NCBI GenBank assembly: GCA_025934735.1
Contig: JAICWP010000017.1
Location: 27,339-91,338 of the forward strand
Direction of reading: 5' to 3'
DNA from: Terriglobales bacterium
Lineage (GTDB): Bacteria > Acidobacteriota > Terriglobia > Terriglobales > Acidobacteriaceae
Length of the DNA: 64,000 nt
Shown in pieces: positions 36,091-45,280 of this stretch (its first letter is position 1; each line of letters starts with the position of its first letter). Both the position numbers and the translations under genes were made by a program. Below the pieces are notes generated by a model. That model was not told where the DNA came from and made no database searches. It worked only from the letters and a program-made list of their open reading frames with translations.

Positions 36091-36675
36091 CTACAAGCTG
36101 AGGCTGCCCCGTCCCAGGCGGTAGTACACCTGATTGGTCGGCACCCCACCCGGATGCGTAGCCAGCACCGTGACCAGGTGCAGTCCGGGGTAAACGCTTT
36201 TCAGCACGTATTCAACTCCCAACAATCTGCCATCCGAATGGCGGAGATTGCGCTGCCCCAACGATGCCCCCGCCTGCAGGAACTGACTCCATTCTTCTTC
36301 GTCGTATTCCACTGGATTCTGCGAGAACACATTGGTGATGCGGCCCAGGAATTGCGTGCGTTCAAATCCCAGCATTTCGCATAGGGCATCATTGACGTCC
36401 AGGATTTTTCGCGCGTTATCCAGCACCATGCTGGGCAAGGGCGAATTCATGAACATCACTCGGAAATGCCCATCGTTCACCGCCACCTCAGCGGTCTGGG
36501 TGCGGGCCCGGAACCAGGTGTCCAGGTCGGAGCGGAAAGCGAACACCACGGCGCCTTTTTTCGTCGCTATGCGCCGGATAGGAAAATGAAAGTCCCTCTC
36601 CCAGCGCTGCAGGGTGCGCACCGAAGCGCCTGCGTAGGAGGCAATTTCCTTCCAGGATCGCAGTATTTCGCTCAT
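36091..36675 (-). CDS. MerR-like HTH + PAS domain protein
   Basis: A 194-residue cytoplasmic protein. Residues 1-60 form a helix-turn-helix of the excisionase/MerR kind (SWKEIASYAGASVRTLQRWERDFHFPIRR, then GAVVFAFRSDLDTWF). Residues 70-175 form a PAS domain (MNSPLPSMVLDNARKILDVNDALCEMLGFERTQFLGR). No output or kinase domain is present, so it is probably a ligand-sensing regulator. Ligand and targets are unknown. Confidence 0.8.
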   Translation of the reverse strand: MSEILRSWKEIASYAGASVRTLQRWERDFHFPIRRIATKKGAVVFAFRSDLDTWFRARTQTAEVAVNDGHFRVMFMNSPLPSMVLDNARKILDVNDALCEMLGFERTQFLGRITNVFSQNPVEYDEEEWSQFLQAGASLGQRNLRHSDGRLLGVEYVLKSVYPGLHLVTVLATHPGGVPTNQVYYRLGRGSLSL

Positions 36676-36793
36676 GGCCGCACCGCCCCAGTGATCCTAT
36701 ATTCAGCTTTTTTTCGGGCAGGGCGCAAGGACGCTGGTCACACCAAGGTAGTTGTTTTTGTGGCCGATCCCGGCCGATACAACTCCTGCAGTA

Positions 36794-37132
36794 TCAACCA
36801 GCCCAGGTGGCTTGCCGCTTCGACGACTGCAATTGGTGGATGATGGACTCCAGCGACTTCCAGTCTTCGACGCTGGCGCCATTGGTGAACTGAATGCCCA
36901 GGCCGTTCGGGTCTTGGCGCCGGACGACGCCCCATAGGTCTGCTTTCAGGGCGCCATTATGCAGGACAATACGTACTCGGGTGTGTTCAGCGATCTGCCG
37001 AGGGGTGGCGACATAGCAGCCGCTCAGGCTGATGTTGCGCAACTCCGCCAGTACTGCGCCGGTTAGAGAGGCTTCTCGAATCTCCACGGCGGCAGCGAGC
37101 GGATACCGGGCGTGTGGACGTTCAGGTTCCAT
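36794..37132 (-). CDS. PilZ domain protein
   Basis: A 112-residue PilZ-type protein. It has the R-x(3-4)-R-like start RPHARYPLAAAVEIRE with ELRNISLSGCYVATPR (D/N-x-S-x-x-G), then VRIVLHNGALKADLWGVVRRQDPNGLGIQFTN. PilZ domains bind cyclic di-GMP; here the first Arg motif is weak (RPHARY), so binding is uncertain. It may be an adaptor in surface or motility control. It is monocistronic on the minus strand. Confidence 0.8.
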   Translation of the reverse strand: MEPERPHARYPLAAAVEIREASLTGAVLAELRNISLSGCYVATPRQIAEHTRVRIVLHNGALKADLWGVVRRQDPNGLGIQFTNGASVEDWKSLESIIHQLQSSKRQATWAG

Positions 37133-37662
37133 TTTGGAACTCGGCAGCTTGAGGCGGGGGATGGTGGCACATTAGCGGGAGGACCGCGCCCCAGCAAATT
37201 ACCTCCGAGCAAGGAACCAAAGTGCTCGCCCCCTCCTGCCGCTTACTCTTGGTGCCGGCCACATGGCGACATGCTGCGAAACGCCGCACTCGATTGCCGG
37301 TTATGTGCAACTTTGCAGCTCAACAGTGCAAATTCCTGCACTCGCAGGCGGTCCACCTCTCTATGGTTTAACATTGGCGCTGCAATTCACAGATTTTAAT
37401 GCTTTTTCGCTTGACAGTAGTTTCCCTGACAGCGAGAATTGCCGCCCATTGGGGCATTGCTTAGGAGTGAATGTTTGCGCGCCGCTTTCTGGGCGAACTA
37501 ATAAGCCTAGGCTTACGTGGCTAGGAAAGATTGCCAGTGAGCAACTTTACCCGGGTACATCCGAACAGCAAAATCGCTAGCGACGGCGGGCGCAGAACTG
37601 CGCTGCTCGCGCCTGCTCTCAGAGCCGCTACAAGCAAAGCAGAAAGAATCCGTGGAGGATTT
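37133..37662. promoter_or_regulatory. 530-base upstream region of the secreted 871-residue protein
   Basis: No credible gene is seen. TTGACA at 37411-37416, a 17-base spacer and GAGAAT at 37434-37439 form a possible sigma-70 promoter on the plus strand. A perfect 14-bp palindrome TAAGCCTAGGCTTA is at 37502-37515, in the presumed leader. The stretch from about 37360 is more AT-rich than the surroundings. The left end should hold the PilZ gene promoter. Confidence 0.35.
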
Positions 37663-40278
37663 ATGCAAGACATCTGTTGCAAGTTGAGCCGCATGGCGGC
37701 CGTGGCGGTGGTGCTGATGGCGGCCTGCGTGGGCAGCGCCTGGGCACAAAACCCGTGGCAGACTAATGACCTAGTGCTGTGCTACGGAGGCGGCAAATGC
37801 AATGCGGAGAGATTGGTTAATGGTACTACACCCACCTTCCTCAACTCGCTTAGCGCCGGTTCGGGCGACGTTCGCGGCGCAGCTCTCAACAACAGCTTGC
37901 ACCTGCTGGTAACCAATGGCGGTTCTGGCACTTCGAACGTAGTGCAATTTTCTATTGCTACGATAAATCCGTTTAGTGGCGCAACTGTACCGCAGAGTGC
38001 GACGAGTTTCCCAAGTAGTGGCGGCAACAGTTCCAACAATGCGCAGGCTGTCGCTGTCAACAGCGGCGGGCACATGTTTGTCGGAAACTCCGGCAGCGGT
38101 ACCCCGCAAGCGAGCATTGTCGAACTGGACGCGCACGGAGTGCGCGTTACACCCACTGCTAGCAGTATATTTACGTTCCCAACGGCGTCTGACCCATGCG
38201 CCACAACCAGTCTGAGCAGTCTGGATCTAAGCGCCGACGGCAATGCAATTTACGTAACTTCCGGCGACGGCAAGATTCGAAGAGTTGGGCCACTGTCGTC
38301 GGGGTTATCCTCCGCGGCCTGCAGCGTCTTCGCGGATTTCGGTCCGGGGGTCTCGCTATTCGGCATCAAGGATATACCAGCAGGAGCTCTGGCCGGCAAC
38401 TGTCCGTCCGACAGCTGTCCGACCGAAACCGTGCTGGTTGTCGCAAAGGGATTTGTTGACCTTGATACGGGGGAGACGACGGGAGAAAGCGGAGAGACTA
38501 ACAACCCCGATGCCGTAAACGTGTGTACCAACACCCCCGGGGGGAGTGCCGAGTCCTGTGCACTGCTTCTTGATACCACCGCGCCCACAACTCCACTCTC
38601 AGGAGCAGTTTGGGCAGCGGGCAACCCGTATACCAGCACCAGCACAACCATTCTGGATGCTTACTTACACGTACAGCAGGTCTTTACGCCCGGCACATCT
38701 GGTTCAGATGAGCCAATTTGGGCCCACAACAGCGGGTCGGTGGTGCGCGACAACGCGGTGGTCTGGAAGGATCTGGGAACGCCAGTCGCGTGGGCGGCTC
38801 ATCATACCTATTCACAAGGCGACCTCACTATTGGCGCTGGTCACGTCCAGCAGGAAACTGTTGGGAGTTGTACCTCGGGCGTGTATGCGACCGTGTTTTC
38901 CACACCCGCCTGGTTCACGGACGGCGCAACGCCTACGCCTGACGGGACCTGTAGTTGGACCGATCTGGGAGTATCCGGCAGCTGGGTAGCGACGACCCCA
39001 TACGTAACGAACAACGCACCTTATACCGGCGAACTCGTTACGAGTTCAGGCAATGTGCAGCAGGTGCAGATTGCCGGCACCTCTGGGCCTAGCACTCCTG
39101 CCTTCAGCACCACCGTCGGCGGCACTGTCACCGACGGCTTGCAATGGCAAGACCAGGGTGCCTCGCCTGCGGTTATCGCGAGATACCGTGTACAAGCCGG
39201 AGACACTCTGCAGGCACTTGCACTGGATCCTCTGGTTTCTGACTGCCAAGCGAATGCGTGCACAACGCTGGCGTCCATTCCAGCCCGAAAACTGGCTAAT
39301 TTCTGGTTGGCCGATACCGGCTCAGGAAATGTGTTCAAGGTCGCATTTGCCGACGGTACACACCAAAATTATGACACCGACGCGGCCGTAAACTGTCCGG
39401 GCGGACATTGCGGCAGCGGCATTCACAGCATCGTTATCTACGGCGGCGAGAGCGCGGCCCAGCCCGGATTGGCAAGCCTGCTTCTTGGAGGCTCACTTCA
39501 GTCGCCCAACTTCACTGCGACTCAGACAATTCTGGATAACACGATAACCTCAACCTTGTATGGTACCAGTCTGCCAACTACGCCGATTTCTCTATACGCA
39601 TCGCTGGTTCCCACAAGCAGCTGCTTCAATGATTCCAACGTCGGCAGCTTGCCATGCCGTGAAACTGTCTCCGGTGCGCCCGGTGAAGCGCTGGTGTGGA
39701 AGATTGACATCCCCCAGGGACAGGCGCAAAAGCTGCCCACCTCGCAAACGTTGAACACAGCCTTCGCGTCGACGGGTTCGTTTGGGATTGACGCCGGCAC
39801 GGACGTCTTCGTGGATATGGGGTACGATGACACAACCTTCGTTGGCACCGATCCCGGAACGCGGACTGTAAGCGTGCACTCGCTGCACGAAATACCGACA
39901 GCCAACACGCAGAGTCAGTCTCAGTGCCAGTTCTCCAGCCCGCTTGCGAACACATGTTATAAGCTCAATCGGAGCACACTGAACTTCTCCTTCAGTTGCC
40001 CAGGACTAAGCCCAACCCAGCTTGCAAGTCTGAATCCGATGCTGTCGCTGGTCAAAAAGAATACAGGGCAGGCGCCGCAGTTCATTCCGAGTTCAGACAA
40101 GACAGCAACCAACGGCAAAGCTGCGTTCCGCTTTGATAGGCCCCACAACATCTGGACCTACCAACTGAGTCTCAGCGGGTTTGCCCCAGGCACTTACTTG
40201 GGCACGGCGTTTGATTTTGCCAATGTTGTCCCAAGCTTCACGACGGGGATATTTACGCTGGACAATAGCTGCAAGTAA
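37663..40278 (+). CDS. Large secreted protein with tandem carbohydrate-binding-like repeats
   Basis: An 871-residue exported protein. The signal peptide is MAAVAVVLMAACVGSAWAQ. A beta-propeller-like N-terminal half carries short repeated phrases (ALNNSLHLLVTNGGSG, LDLSADGNAIYVTSGDGKI). From about residue 315 there are three repeats of about 60-65 residues with the plan W-x-Y...G....V.QV...GTSG..P.W......V.D..V.W.D.G. These recall chitin-binding or type V/XII modules. A Cys-rich C-terminal part follows. AGGAGG-like GGAGGA lies before ATG 37663; the frame extends 44 codons further without support. The gene has lower GC and more Ser/Thr/Asn than its neighbours. Its function is probably surface or polysaccharide binding. 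Confidence 0.75.
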   Translation: MQDICCKLSRMAAVAVVLMAACVGSAWAQNPWQTNDLVLCYGGGKCNAERLVNGTTPTFLNSLSAGSGDVRGAALNNSLHLLVTNGGSGTSNVVQFSIATINPFSGATVPQSATSFPSSGGNSSNNAQAVAVNSGGHMFVGNSGSGTPQASIVELDAHGVRVTPTASSIFTFPTASDPCATTSLSSLDLSADGNAIYVTSGDGKIRRVGPLSSGLSSAACSVFADFGPGVSLFGIKDIPAGALAGNCPSDSCPTETVLVVAKGFVDLDTGETTGESGETNNPDAVNVCTNTPGGSAESCALLLDTTAPTTPLSGAVWAAGNPYTSTSTTILDAYLHVQQVFTPGTSGSDEPIWAHNSGSVVRDNAVVWKDLGTPVAWAAHHTYSQGDLTIGAGHVQQETVGSCTSGVYATVFSTPAWFTDGATPTPDGTCSWTDLGVSGSWVATTPYVTNNAPYTGELVTSSGNVQQVQIAGTSGPSTPAFSTTVGGTVTDGLQWQDQGASPAVIARYRVQAGDTLQALALDPLVSDCQANACTTLASIPARKLANFWLADTGSGNVFKVAFADGTHQNYDTDAAVNCPGGHCGSGIHSIVIYGGESAAQPGLASLLLGGSLQSPNFTATQTILDNTITSTLYGTSLPTTPISLYASLVPTSSCFNDSNVGSLPCRETVSGAPGEALVWKIDIPQGQAQKLPTSQTLNTAFASTGSFGIDAGTDVFVDMGYDDTTFVGTDPGTRTVSVHSLHEIPTANTQSQSQCQFSSPLANTCYKLNRSTLNFSFSCPGLSPTQLASLNPMLSLVKKNTGQAPQFIPSSDKTATNGKAAFRFDRPHNIWTYQLSLSGFAPGTYLGTAFDFANVVPSFTTGIFTLDNSCK

Positions 40279-40294
40279 GCTTAGGCGCCTAAAG

Positions 40295-40325
40295 GAGTCA
40301 GCCCGTAAGGGCTGGCTCTTTTTTT
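40295..40325 (+). terminator. Rho-independent terminator
   Basis: GAGTCAGCCC and GGGCTGGCTC form a 10-bp stem (one G-U) with a GTAA loop, followed by seven T. It is 16 bases after the stop of the secreted protein gene. This is a textbook intrinsic terminator. Confidence 0.9.
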
Positions 40326-40400
40326 GCCTGTAATCATGATGGGGAGGTAACCGCCGCGTTCCGCTTAGCAGGAGGCAAAGTACAGGAGTAGGGCGACGGT

Positions 40401-43400
40401 CTAGGTTGTCGGACTCTTCCGCTGCGCGGATTCCTGGTAGACCTTGGCAAGATCGTTGCGCTTAAGCAAAGTATCGCTATGTGACTCTTTAACAACTTCG
40501 TCGAGAATGCGATGTGCCGCGGCGTAGTGGCGCGGCGCTTCAGCCGCAGAGCCGCCCAGGCGGAGCGCCTCGGCCAGCAGATAATGGCTCTTGGCCAGTG
40601 AAACCTGCAGCCCGAGTTTCTCGCTGTTGTCGAGAGCGCGCTGCAACACCTCCTGCGCACGCGGGTACTGCTTGGCCTCGATGAGCGCCTGTCCTAGATA
40701 AATCGAACATTCAACTGCCAGATGCTTCAGGCCGGAACGGTCGGCATCCTCGGCGAGCGATTGCAAGGAAGCAAATTCTTCACGGGAGCGCCCCTGCATC
40801 ACCTGTAACTTCGCGAGATTGAACTTAGTGACCAGCTTCTGTTCACGGTCCGGGTTGTGGGAGGTGATCTTCGAGGCTTGGTCGAACCAGGAGCGGGCTC
40901 CGGCTAAATCGCCGCTGTAAAAAACGCGGTCGCCTTCAAAATTCAGAATTTGCGCGATGAGCGGATCGTTTTTGACTTCCCGCGCCGTGCGCAAAGCCTC
41001 GTCCAGGTTCTTCTGCGCCTCGGCTCCCCGGCCAAGCAGGGTCAGGGTGTTGCCGTAGCTGGCCTGAATCTGCGGCAGCCACACTCCGCTTTCGTTCACT
41101 TCGCGCCAACTCTTCAGCGCATCCTGCTGCGAATTCAGCGCGGCGCCGTAACGGCCCTGGTACTGGAACACCTTTCCCAAGCCATAGGATGCGAAGGCCA
41201 CGCCACGCTTGTCCCCCGCCTTGCGCCAGAGGTCCAGCGCCTTTAGGAAATCATCGGTCGCCTGGCTGTATTGGCCCATTCGCGTGTAGGTGTCGCCAAT
41301 GTTGTAGTAACTGTCGGCGATGTACGCGGGGGAGCCGATTTTCTGGCGCAAATCCAGCGCCTGCTGGAAATAAGTCATGGCGTTGGCGTAATCGGCTTCA
41401 TCCAGGTAGGTCCAGCCAATATTGTTGACGCAGTTCGCCTCATTTTGGCGGTCGCCGGCATCATGTAGCAGCGGCAGCGCTTCCTTGCTCAGCGCCAAAG
41501 CCTCGTCATATTTGCCCAGGCTTTCCTTGAACAGTCCGAGATCGGTCAAGCTGCGGCCGAGCCCCATCTTGTCTCCGATCTCGCGCCGGAGGCTCACCGC
41601 CTCCTCATAACTCTTCAGGGCGGCATCGGCCTTTCCCATGTCCTGCTGCACCCCGGCCATCCAATTCAGAGTTTCCGCAACGCCACCTTTGTCGCCCAGG
41701 CGGCGCTTGATGTCGAGCGCTTGCTGAAAGCTGTTGAGGGCATCCTCGCGCTTGTTCATGAATTGATAGGCATTGCCGAAGGCGTCGAGAATGGAGGCTC
41801 GTTCTTCCTGATTGTCGAGTTGCACGGCCAGGGTCAGAGCGTTATTCAGATGAGCGATGCTGCCCTCAGGATTGTTGCCCCGGATTTCCACCCATCCCAT
41901 GTGGAGAAGAGCATCGGGATTGTTTTTGTCACTCGCGAGCAACTTCTGGTAGTAAGCGCTTGCTTTGTCGAGCGTGCCAAACTCCTCGTACAAGCGGGCC
42001 AGGGTGTATTGAATATCGGGATCGTCGGGCAGAATCTTGGCCAATTTTTCGTAGGATTCTATGGCCTTGGCGTAGTCCTTGGTGGCTTGCGCGTTTTCCG
42101 CCTGGATCAACACCTTCTCTTGCGGCGTGGTGCTATCACTTAGGTCCAGCGCCTTGCGAGCGGCGTCCTGGGCTTTGTCCCCATAACCGAGCGCGGCGTA
42201 AGTCTTTCCCAATTCGGCGAAGGCCAGGGCAAACTTTGGGTCCTGCGTGGTGGCCGCTTCGAACTGCTTGACCGCTTCGAGATACTTACCCTGCCGGGAA
42301 AGTTGCATCCCCTGGCCGTAGTCTCCCAAGGCCTGCACTGACTGGGTAGAAGGATGCAGGGAGGTGGCCTGAATTTCCTTGATAGTGTCAGCCGAGAGCG
42401 CCAATTTCTTCTGCACCGCTTGCGACAGCTGTTCCATGGCCTTGGGTAGATCCTTTTCGCTCGCCGCGTCCGCCTGCAGCGAGGACGAGGTTTGGCGCTT
42501 CAAGTCCTGCAGGGTGGCTTCGATATGGATCTGGCCGCCCAGCCTTACGTACCTCCCCCACAGCAACCGGTCGGCGCTGGTGAATTCGGCCACGCGGCGC
42601 AGGGTATCGGGGTCGAAGCTTGCCTCCGGGCCAAGTCGCAAGTCGTGAAGAATCTGGTCAATGCGGTCCGAGGAAACCGTTCGCAAGTAGGCCGACTGGC
42701 CCATGTTGCTGCGCAACATATCGGCCAGAGTGGGTCCGTACCAGTCAATGGAGCTATCGCTGGTTCCGTTTCGGAACGGCAGTATCGCCAGGGACGCGAC
42801 GGGAGCGGCAGGCCCCTTCGCCGAGGGCCCAAACAGCTTTCCACGCAGCAGGAAAGCGGTGATAGCCAGAATAATCACCACTGCAGCCACACTGATCACA
42901 ACCCAGGGAATGTCCTGGCCCCACGGCTGCACGGCAGGCAGGCGGATGGAGGCGGCCGCGCCCTTGCCCTGCCAAGCTTCCAAGTCGCTTAGCAGCTCGC
43001 GCGCTGTCGCATAGCGTAGCTTGGCGTCGCGCTCCAGGCACTTGGAGACAATTTCGCTGAGGACGCGCGGCACCTGGTTATCCAGGCTGGAAACCGGCAC
43101 AGCGCGCTCCTGCGTGCGCTTCAGCAGGCTGGCCAGGGCGCTATCCGCCTTGTAAGGCACCTGCCCGCTCAGCAGTTCATAGAAAATCAGCCCCAAGGTA
43201 AACAGGTCAGAACGCTGGTCCAGTTCCTGGCCTAAGCCCTGCTCTGGCGACATGTACTCCATGGTGCCGATCAGGGCGCCGGTCTGGGTCATGCCATCGC
43301 TTTCGAGTGACCGTGCCAGGCCGAAATCCATCACCACAATGCGGCCCTGGGCATCGCGCATGATGTTCTGCGGCTTCAGGTCGCGGTGAATAACTCCTTC

Positions 43401-44024
43401 CGTATGAGCGGTGTCGAGGGCGAGGCAGACCTGGCGAATGATTTCCGCCGCTTCTTCGGGCGAGAATTTCTTGTGCTCCAGGAGCAAGGAACGCAGGTCC
43501 TTGCCCTCAATGAACTCCATGGTGATGAACTTGATACCGTCGGCCTCGCCCAGATCGAATATGCGCACCACGTTGCGGTGGGTGACTTGGCGGGCCAGGA
43601 TCAGTTCCTGCTTAAAGCGCTGGATAATGGCGGGATTGCGGGCCAGGTCCGGGCGGATGACCTTCAGCGCCACCAGGCGGTCCAGTTCGCGGTCGCGGGC
43701 CTTGTAGACCGTGCCCATACCGCCTTCCCCCAGGGCCTGGATGATCTCGTAGCGACCGGCCAGGATGGCGCCCGATTGCAGCCCCGTCGCCGCCCAGGCG
43801 TCAGCCGCCGAGGAGCCGCCGGCACTTGCCTGGCCCGCGCCACTAGAAGATACCGGCACCAGCGTCTGCGCATCCGAAGAGCTGCTTTCCGGCACCAGGG
43901 TGGGTGAATCGGCAGAGGACGGAGGAGGAGTGAGCGTTTGAGCAGCCGTTTCGGGCCGGGGTGAGGCTTCCGGCACCAAGGTCGGAGTGTCCGCTTGCGA
44001 CAAAGGCTTGGGAGGTCGTTCCAT
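40401..44024 (-). CDS. Ser/Thr protein kinase with long TPR tail
   Basis: A 1207-residue membrane-spanning Hanks-type kinase. Residues 1-85 are Pro/Ser/Thr-rich with four related T-L-[VT]-P motifs. The kinase domain (~90-350) has GEGGMGTVYKA, VALKVI, HRDLKPQNIM, MDFGLA and MEYMSPEQ. A transmembrane helix (VISVAAVVIILAITAFLL) lies near residue 385. An extracytoplasmic domain with LPFRNGTSDSSIDWYGPTLADML resembles FlgO/adenylate-cyclase-associated modules. About 14 TPR repeats fill residues 570-1150 (for example ANCVNNIGWTYLDEADYANAMTYFQQAL). This architecture is frequent in acidobacteria. Substrates are unknown. Confidence 0.9.
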   Translation of the reverse strand: MERPPKPLSQADTPTLVPEASPRPETAAQTLTPPPSSADSPTLVPESSSSDAQTLVPVSSSGAGQASAGGSSAADAWAATGLQSGAILAGRYEIIQALGEGGMGTVYKARDRELDRLVALKVIRPDLARNPAIIQRFKQELILARQVTHRNVVRIFDLGEADGIKFITMEFIEGKDLRSLLLEHKKFSPEEAAEIIRQVCLALDTAHTEGVIHRDLKPQNIMRDAQGRIVVMDFGLARSLESDGMTQTGALIGTMEYMSPEQGLGQELDQRSDLFTLGLIFYELLSGQVPYKADSALASLLKRTQERAVPVSSLDNQVPRVLSEIVSKCLERDAKLRYATARELLSDLEAWQGKGAAASIRLPAVQPWGQDIPWVVISVAAVVIILAITAFLLRGKLFGPSAKGPAAPVASLAILPFRNGTSDSSIDWYGPTLADMLRSNMGQSAYLRTVSSDRIDQILHDLRLGPEASFDPDTLRRVAEFTSADRLLWGRYVRLGGQIHIEATLQDLKRQTSSSLQADAASEKDLPKAMEQLSQAVQKKLALSADTIKEIQATSLHPSTQSVQALGDYGQGMQLSRQGKYLEAVKQFEAATTQDPKFALAFAELGKTYAALGYGDKAQDAARKALDLSDSTTPQEKVLIQAENAQATKDYAKAIESYEKLAKILPDDPDIQYTLARLYEEFGTLDKASAYYQKLLASDKNNPDALLHMGWVEIRGNNPEGSIAHLNNALTLAVQLDNQEERASILDAFGNAYQFMNKREDALNSFQQALDIKRRLGDKGGVAETLNWMAGVQQDMGKADAALKSYEEAVSLRREIGDKMGLGRSLTDLGLFKESLGKYDEALALSKEALPLLHDAGDRQNEANCVNNIGWTYLDEADYANAMTYFQQALDLRQKIGSPAYIADSYYNIGDTYTRMGQYSQATDDFLKALDLWRKAGDKRGVAFASYGLGKVFQYQGRYGAALNSQQDALKSWREVNESGVWLPQIQASYGNTLTLLGRGAEAQKNLDEALRTAREVKNDPLIAQILNFEGDRVFYSGDLAGARSWFDQASKITSHNPDREQKLVTKFNLAKLQVMQGRSREEFASLQSLAEDADRSGLKHLAVECSIYLGQALIEAKQYPRAQEVLQRALDNSEKLGLQVSLAKSHYLLAEALRLGGSAAEAPRHYAAAHRILDEVVKESHSDTLLKRNDLAKVYQESAQRKSPTT

Positions 44025-44310
44025 ACGACCGGCTCTGCGGAAAACCGCAGCTACTGGGCTTCTTACAGGTCCCCTTGGCGACCTAGTATATACCGCGTTT
44101 TACCTGTTATTGCTTGTATAAATTGCTGGGAACGGAGCCTTTGATGTAGTGGTTCACGCGCAAACAGACCTCCATCCGTGAACCGCACCTGCCCGGGGGC
44201 AACTTTTCCACCTGGACCGGGGTTTTATCGAGTGACTCTGCCCGGATTCTGCGCGCCCGATATACTGCATAGCATTCATGTATCTTAAAATTGCTCAAGG
44301 ATACGGACTC

Positions 44311-45003
44311 GTGAAGCGATCGCAACCCCTGGGGTTCACAGTAGTGTTGCTTCTGCTTGCCGCCGCGGCGGGATGCAAGTCAGCGACGACCGTCGTGGCC
44401 AACGCCCAATTCCGGGCGATGAACGCCTCGGTTGAGCAGCCCAGCCTGACCGTGCTGCTGAGTTCCACCACCCTGGCCGCCAGTCTGGCTTACCCAACCG
44501 CCACCCCCTACACCGCGGAGACGCCGGGGGGATACACCCTGCACGTTGAGCCTGCGGGAACCACTACCAGCCTAATCAATCAACCCTTGGTGTTTCAGCC
44601 GGGTACGTTCTACACCGTCATTGCCGCCCAGTCCGGCTTCGCCTCTACCACTCTCACTCCCATTTTTCTAACCGATGACAACACCCCGCCTAACAGCGGC
44701 CAGATGGAACTGCGCATCGTCAATGCCTCGCCGGACGTAGGAAATGTTGACGTTTACGTCGTTGCGCCGGGCAAGGGTGTCCAGAACGCGAGCCCAACCG
44801 TCAGCAATATGGCGTTTACGGCAGCTTCCGACTATCAGCCTCTGGCCCCGGGGAGTTACGAGCTTTACTTTACGGCAGCGGGTCAGAAGACCATTTTGAT
44901 TGACAGTGGCCCGGTCAGCTTCGCCGCGGGGCAGATTCGCACTGTCGTCGCCCTGGATAAGACCGGTGGCTTTGCCACCAGCACGTTAGCGGATTTGCAC
45001 TGA
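44311..45003 (+). CDS. DUF4397 lipoprotein
   Basis: A 230-residue exported lipoprotein with signal and lipobox (FTVVLLLLAAAAGC). Two DUF4397-type beta domains follow: FRAMNASVEQPSLTVLL... and MELRIVNASPDVGNVDVYVV...YQPLAPGSYELYFTAAGQ. The GTG at 44311 has AAGGA nine bases upstream. The ATG at 44278 is only about five bases after the start point predicted from a TATACT -10 box (44261-44266), so GTG is preferred. Members of this family are secreted proteins of unknown role, often on cell surfaces. Confidence 0.82.
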   Translation: MKRSQPLGFTVVLLLLAAAAGCKSATTVVANAQFRAMNASVEQPSLTVLLSSTTLAASLAYPTATPYTAETPGGYTLHVEPAGTTTSLINQPLVFQPGTFYTVIAAQSGFASTTLTPIFLTDDNTPPNSGQMELRIVNASPDVGNVDVYVVAPGKGVQNASPTVSNMAFTAASDYQPLAPGSYELYFTAAGQKTILIDSGPVSFAAGQIRTVVALDKTGGFATSTLADLH

Positions 45004-45280
45004 CCGATTCGAATCCCGCGAATTCAGGATTAGCCACATCCCGTGCCACCCCCTTTCCGGTGTTCACAGGTGCCTCCTCAAGGCAAACACCTTAGATGAT
45101 CTCTCACGAAAGTACCTCTCTTTATTCCCATGAAATTGAGCGGTTTGGCCGATTGGAGCCGGGGCCTTGCCCTGCTACTGTCGGGTCACCTGCTGAACGC
45201 CATTGAACTGAAAATTTGCAGGCCTCCTGGCCGAGCCTGCTCGCTATTTCTAAAAAATTTCAGAAAAAGGGGAATTGCTG
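45004..45280 (+). other. 277-base gap with possible structured leader
   Basis: No gene is supported. AGGTGCCTCCTCAAGGC followed by AAACACCT (about 45069-45094) can form a hairpin. GCAGGCCTCCTGGCCGAGCCTGC (about 45219-45241) can form another. It lies upstream of the secreted Ig-like protein gene and may be its 5' leader. No known riboswitch consensus was matched. Confidence 0.25.

Noticed and set aside
45059..45110. Possible cyclic di-GMP riboswitch (AAGGCAAACACC resembles GGCAAACC)
   Set aside because: The rest of the GEMM consensus, including the GGGACGCAAAGCC segment, is not present.
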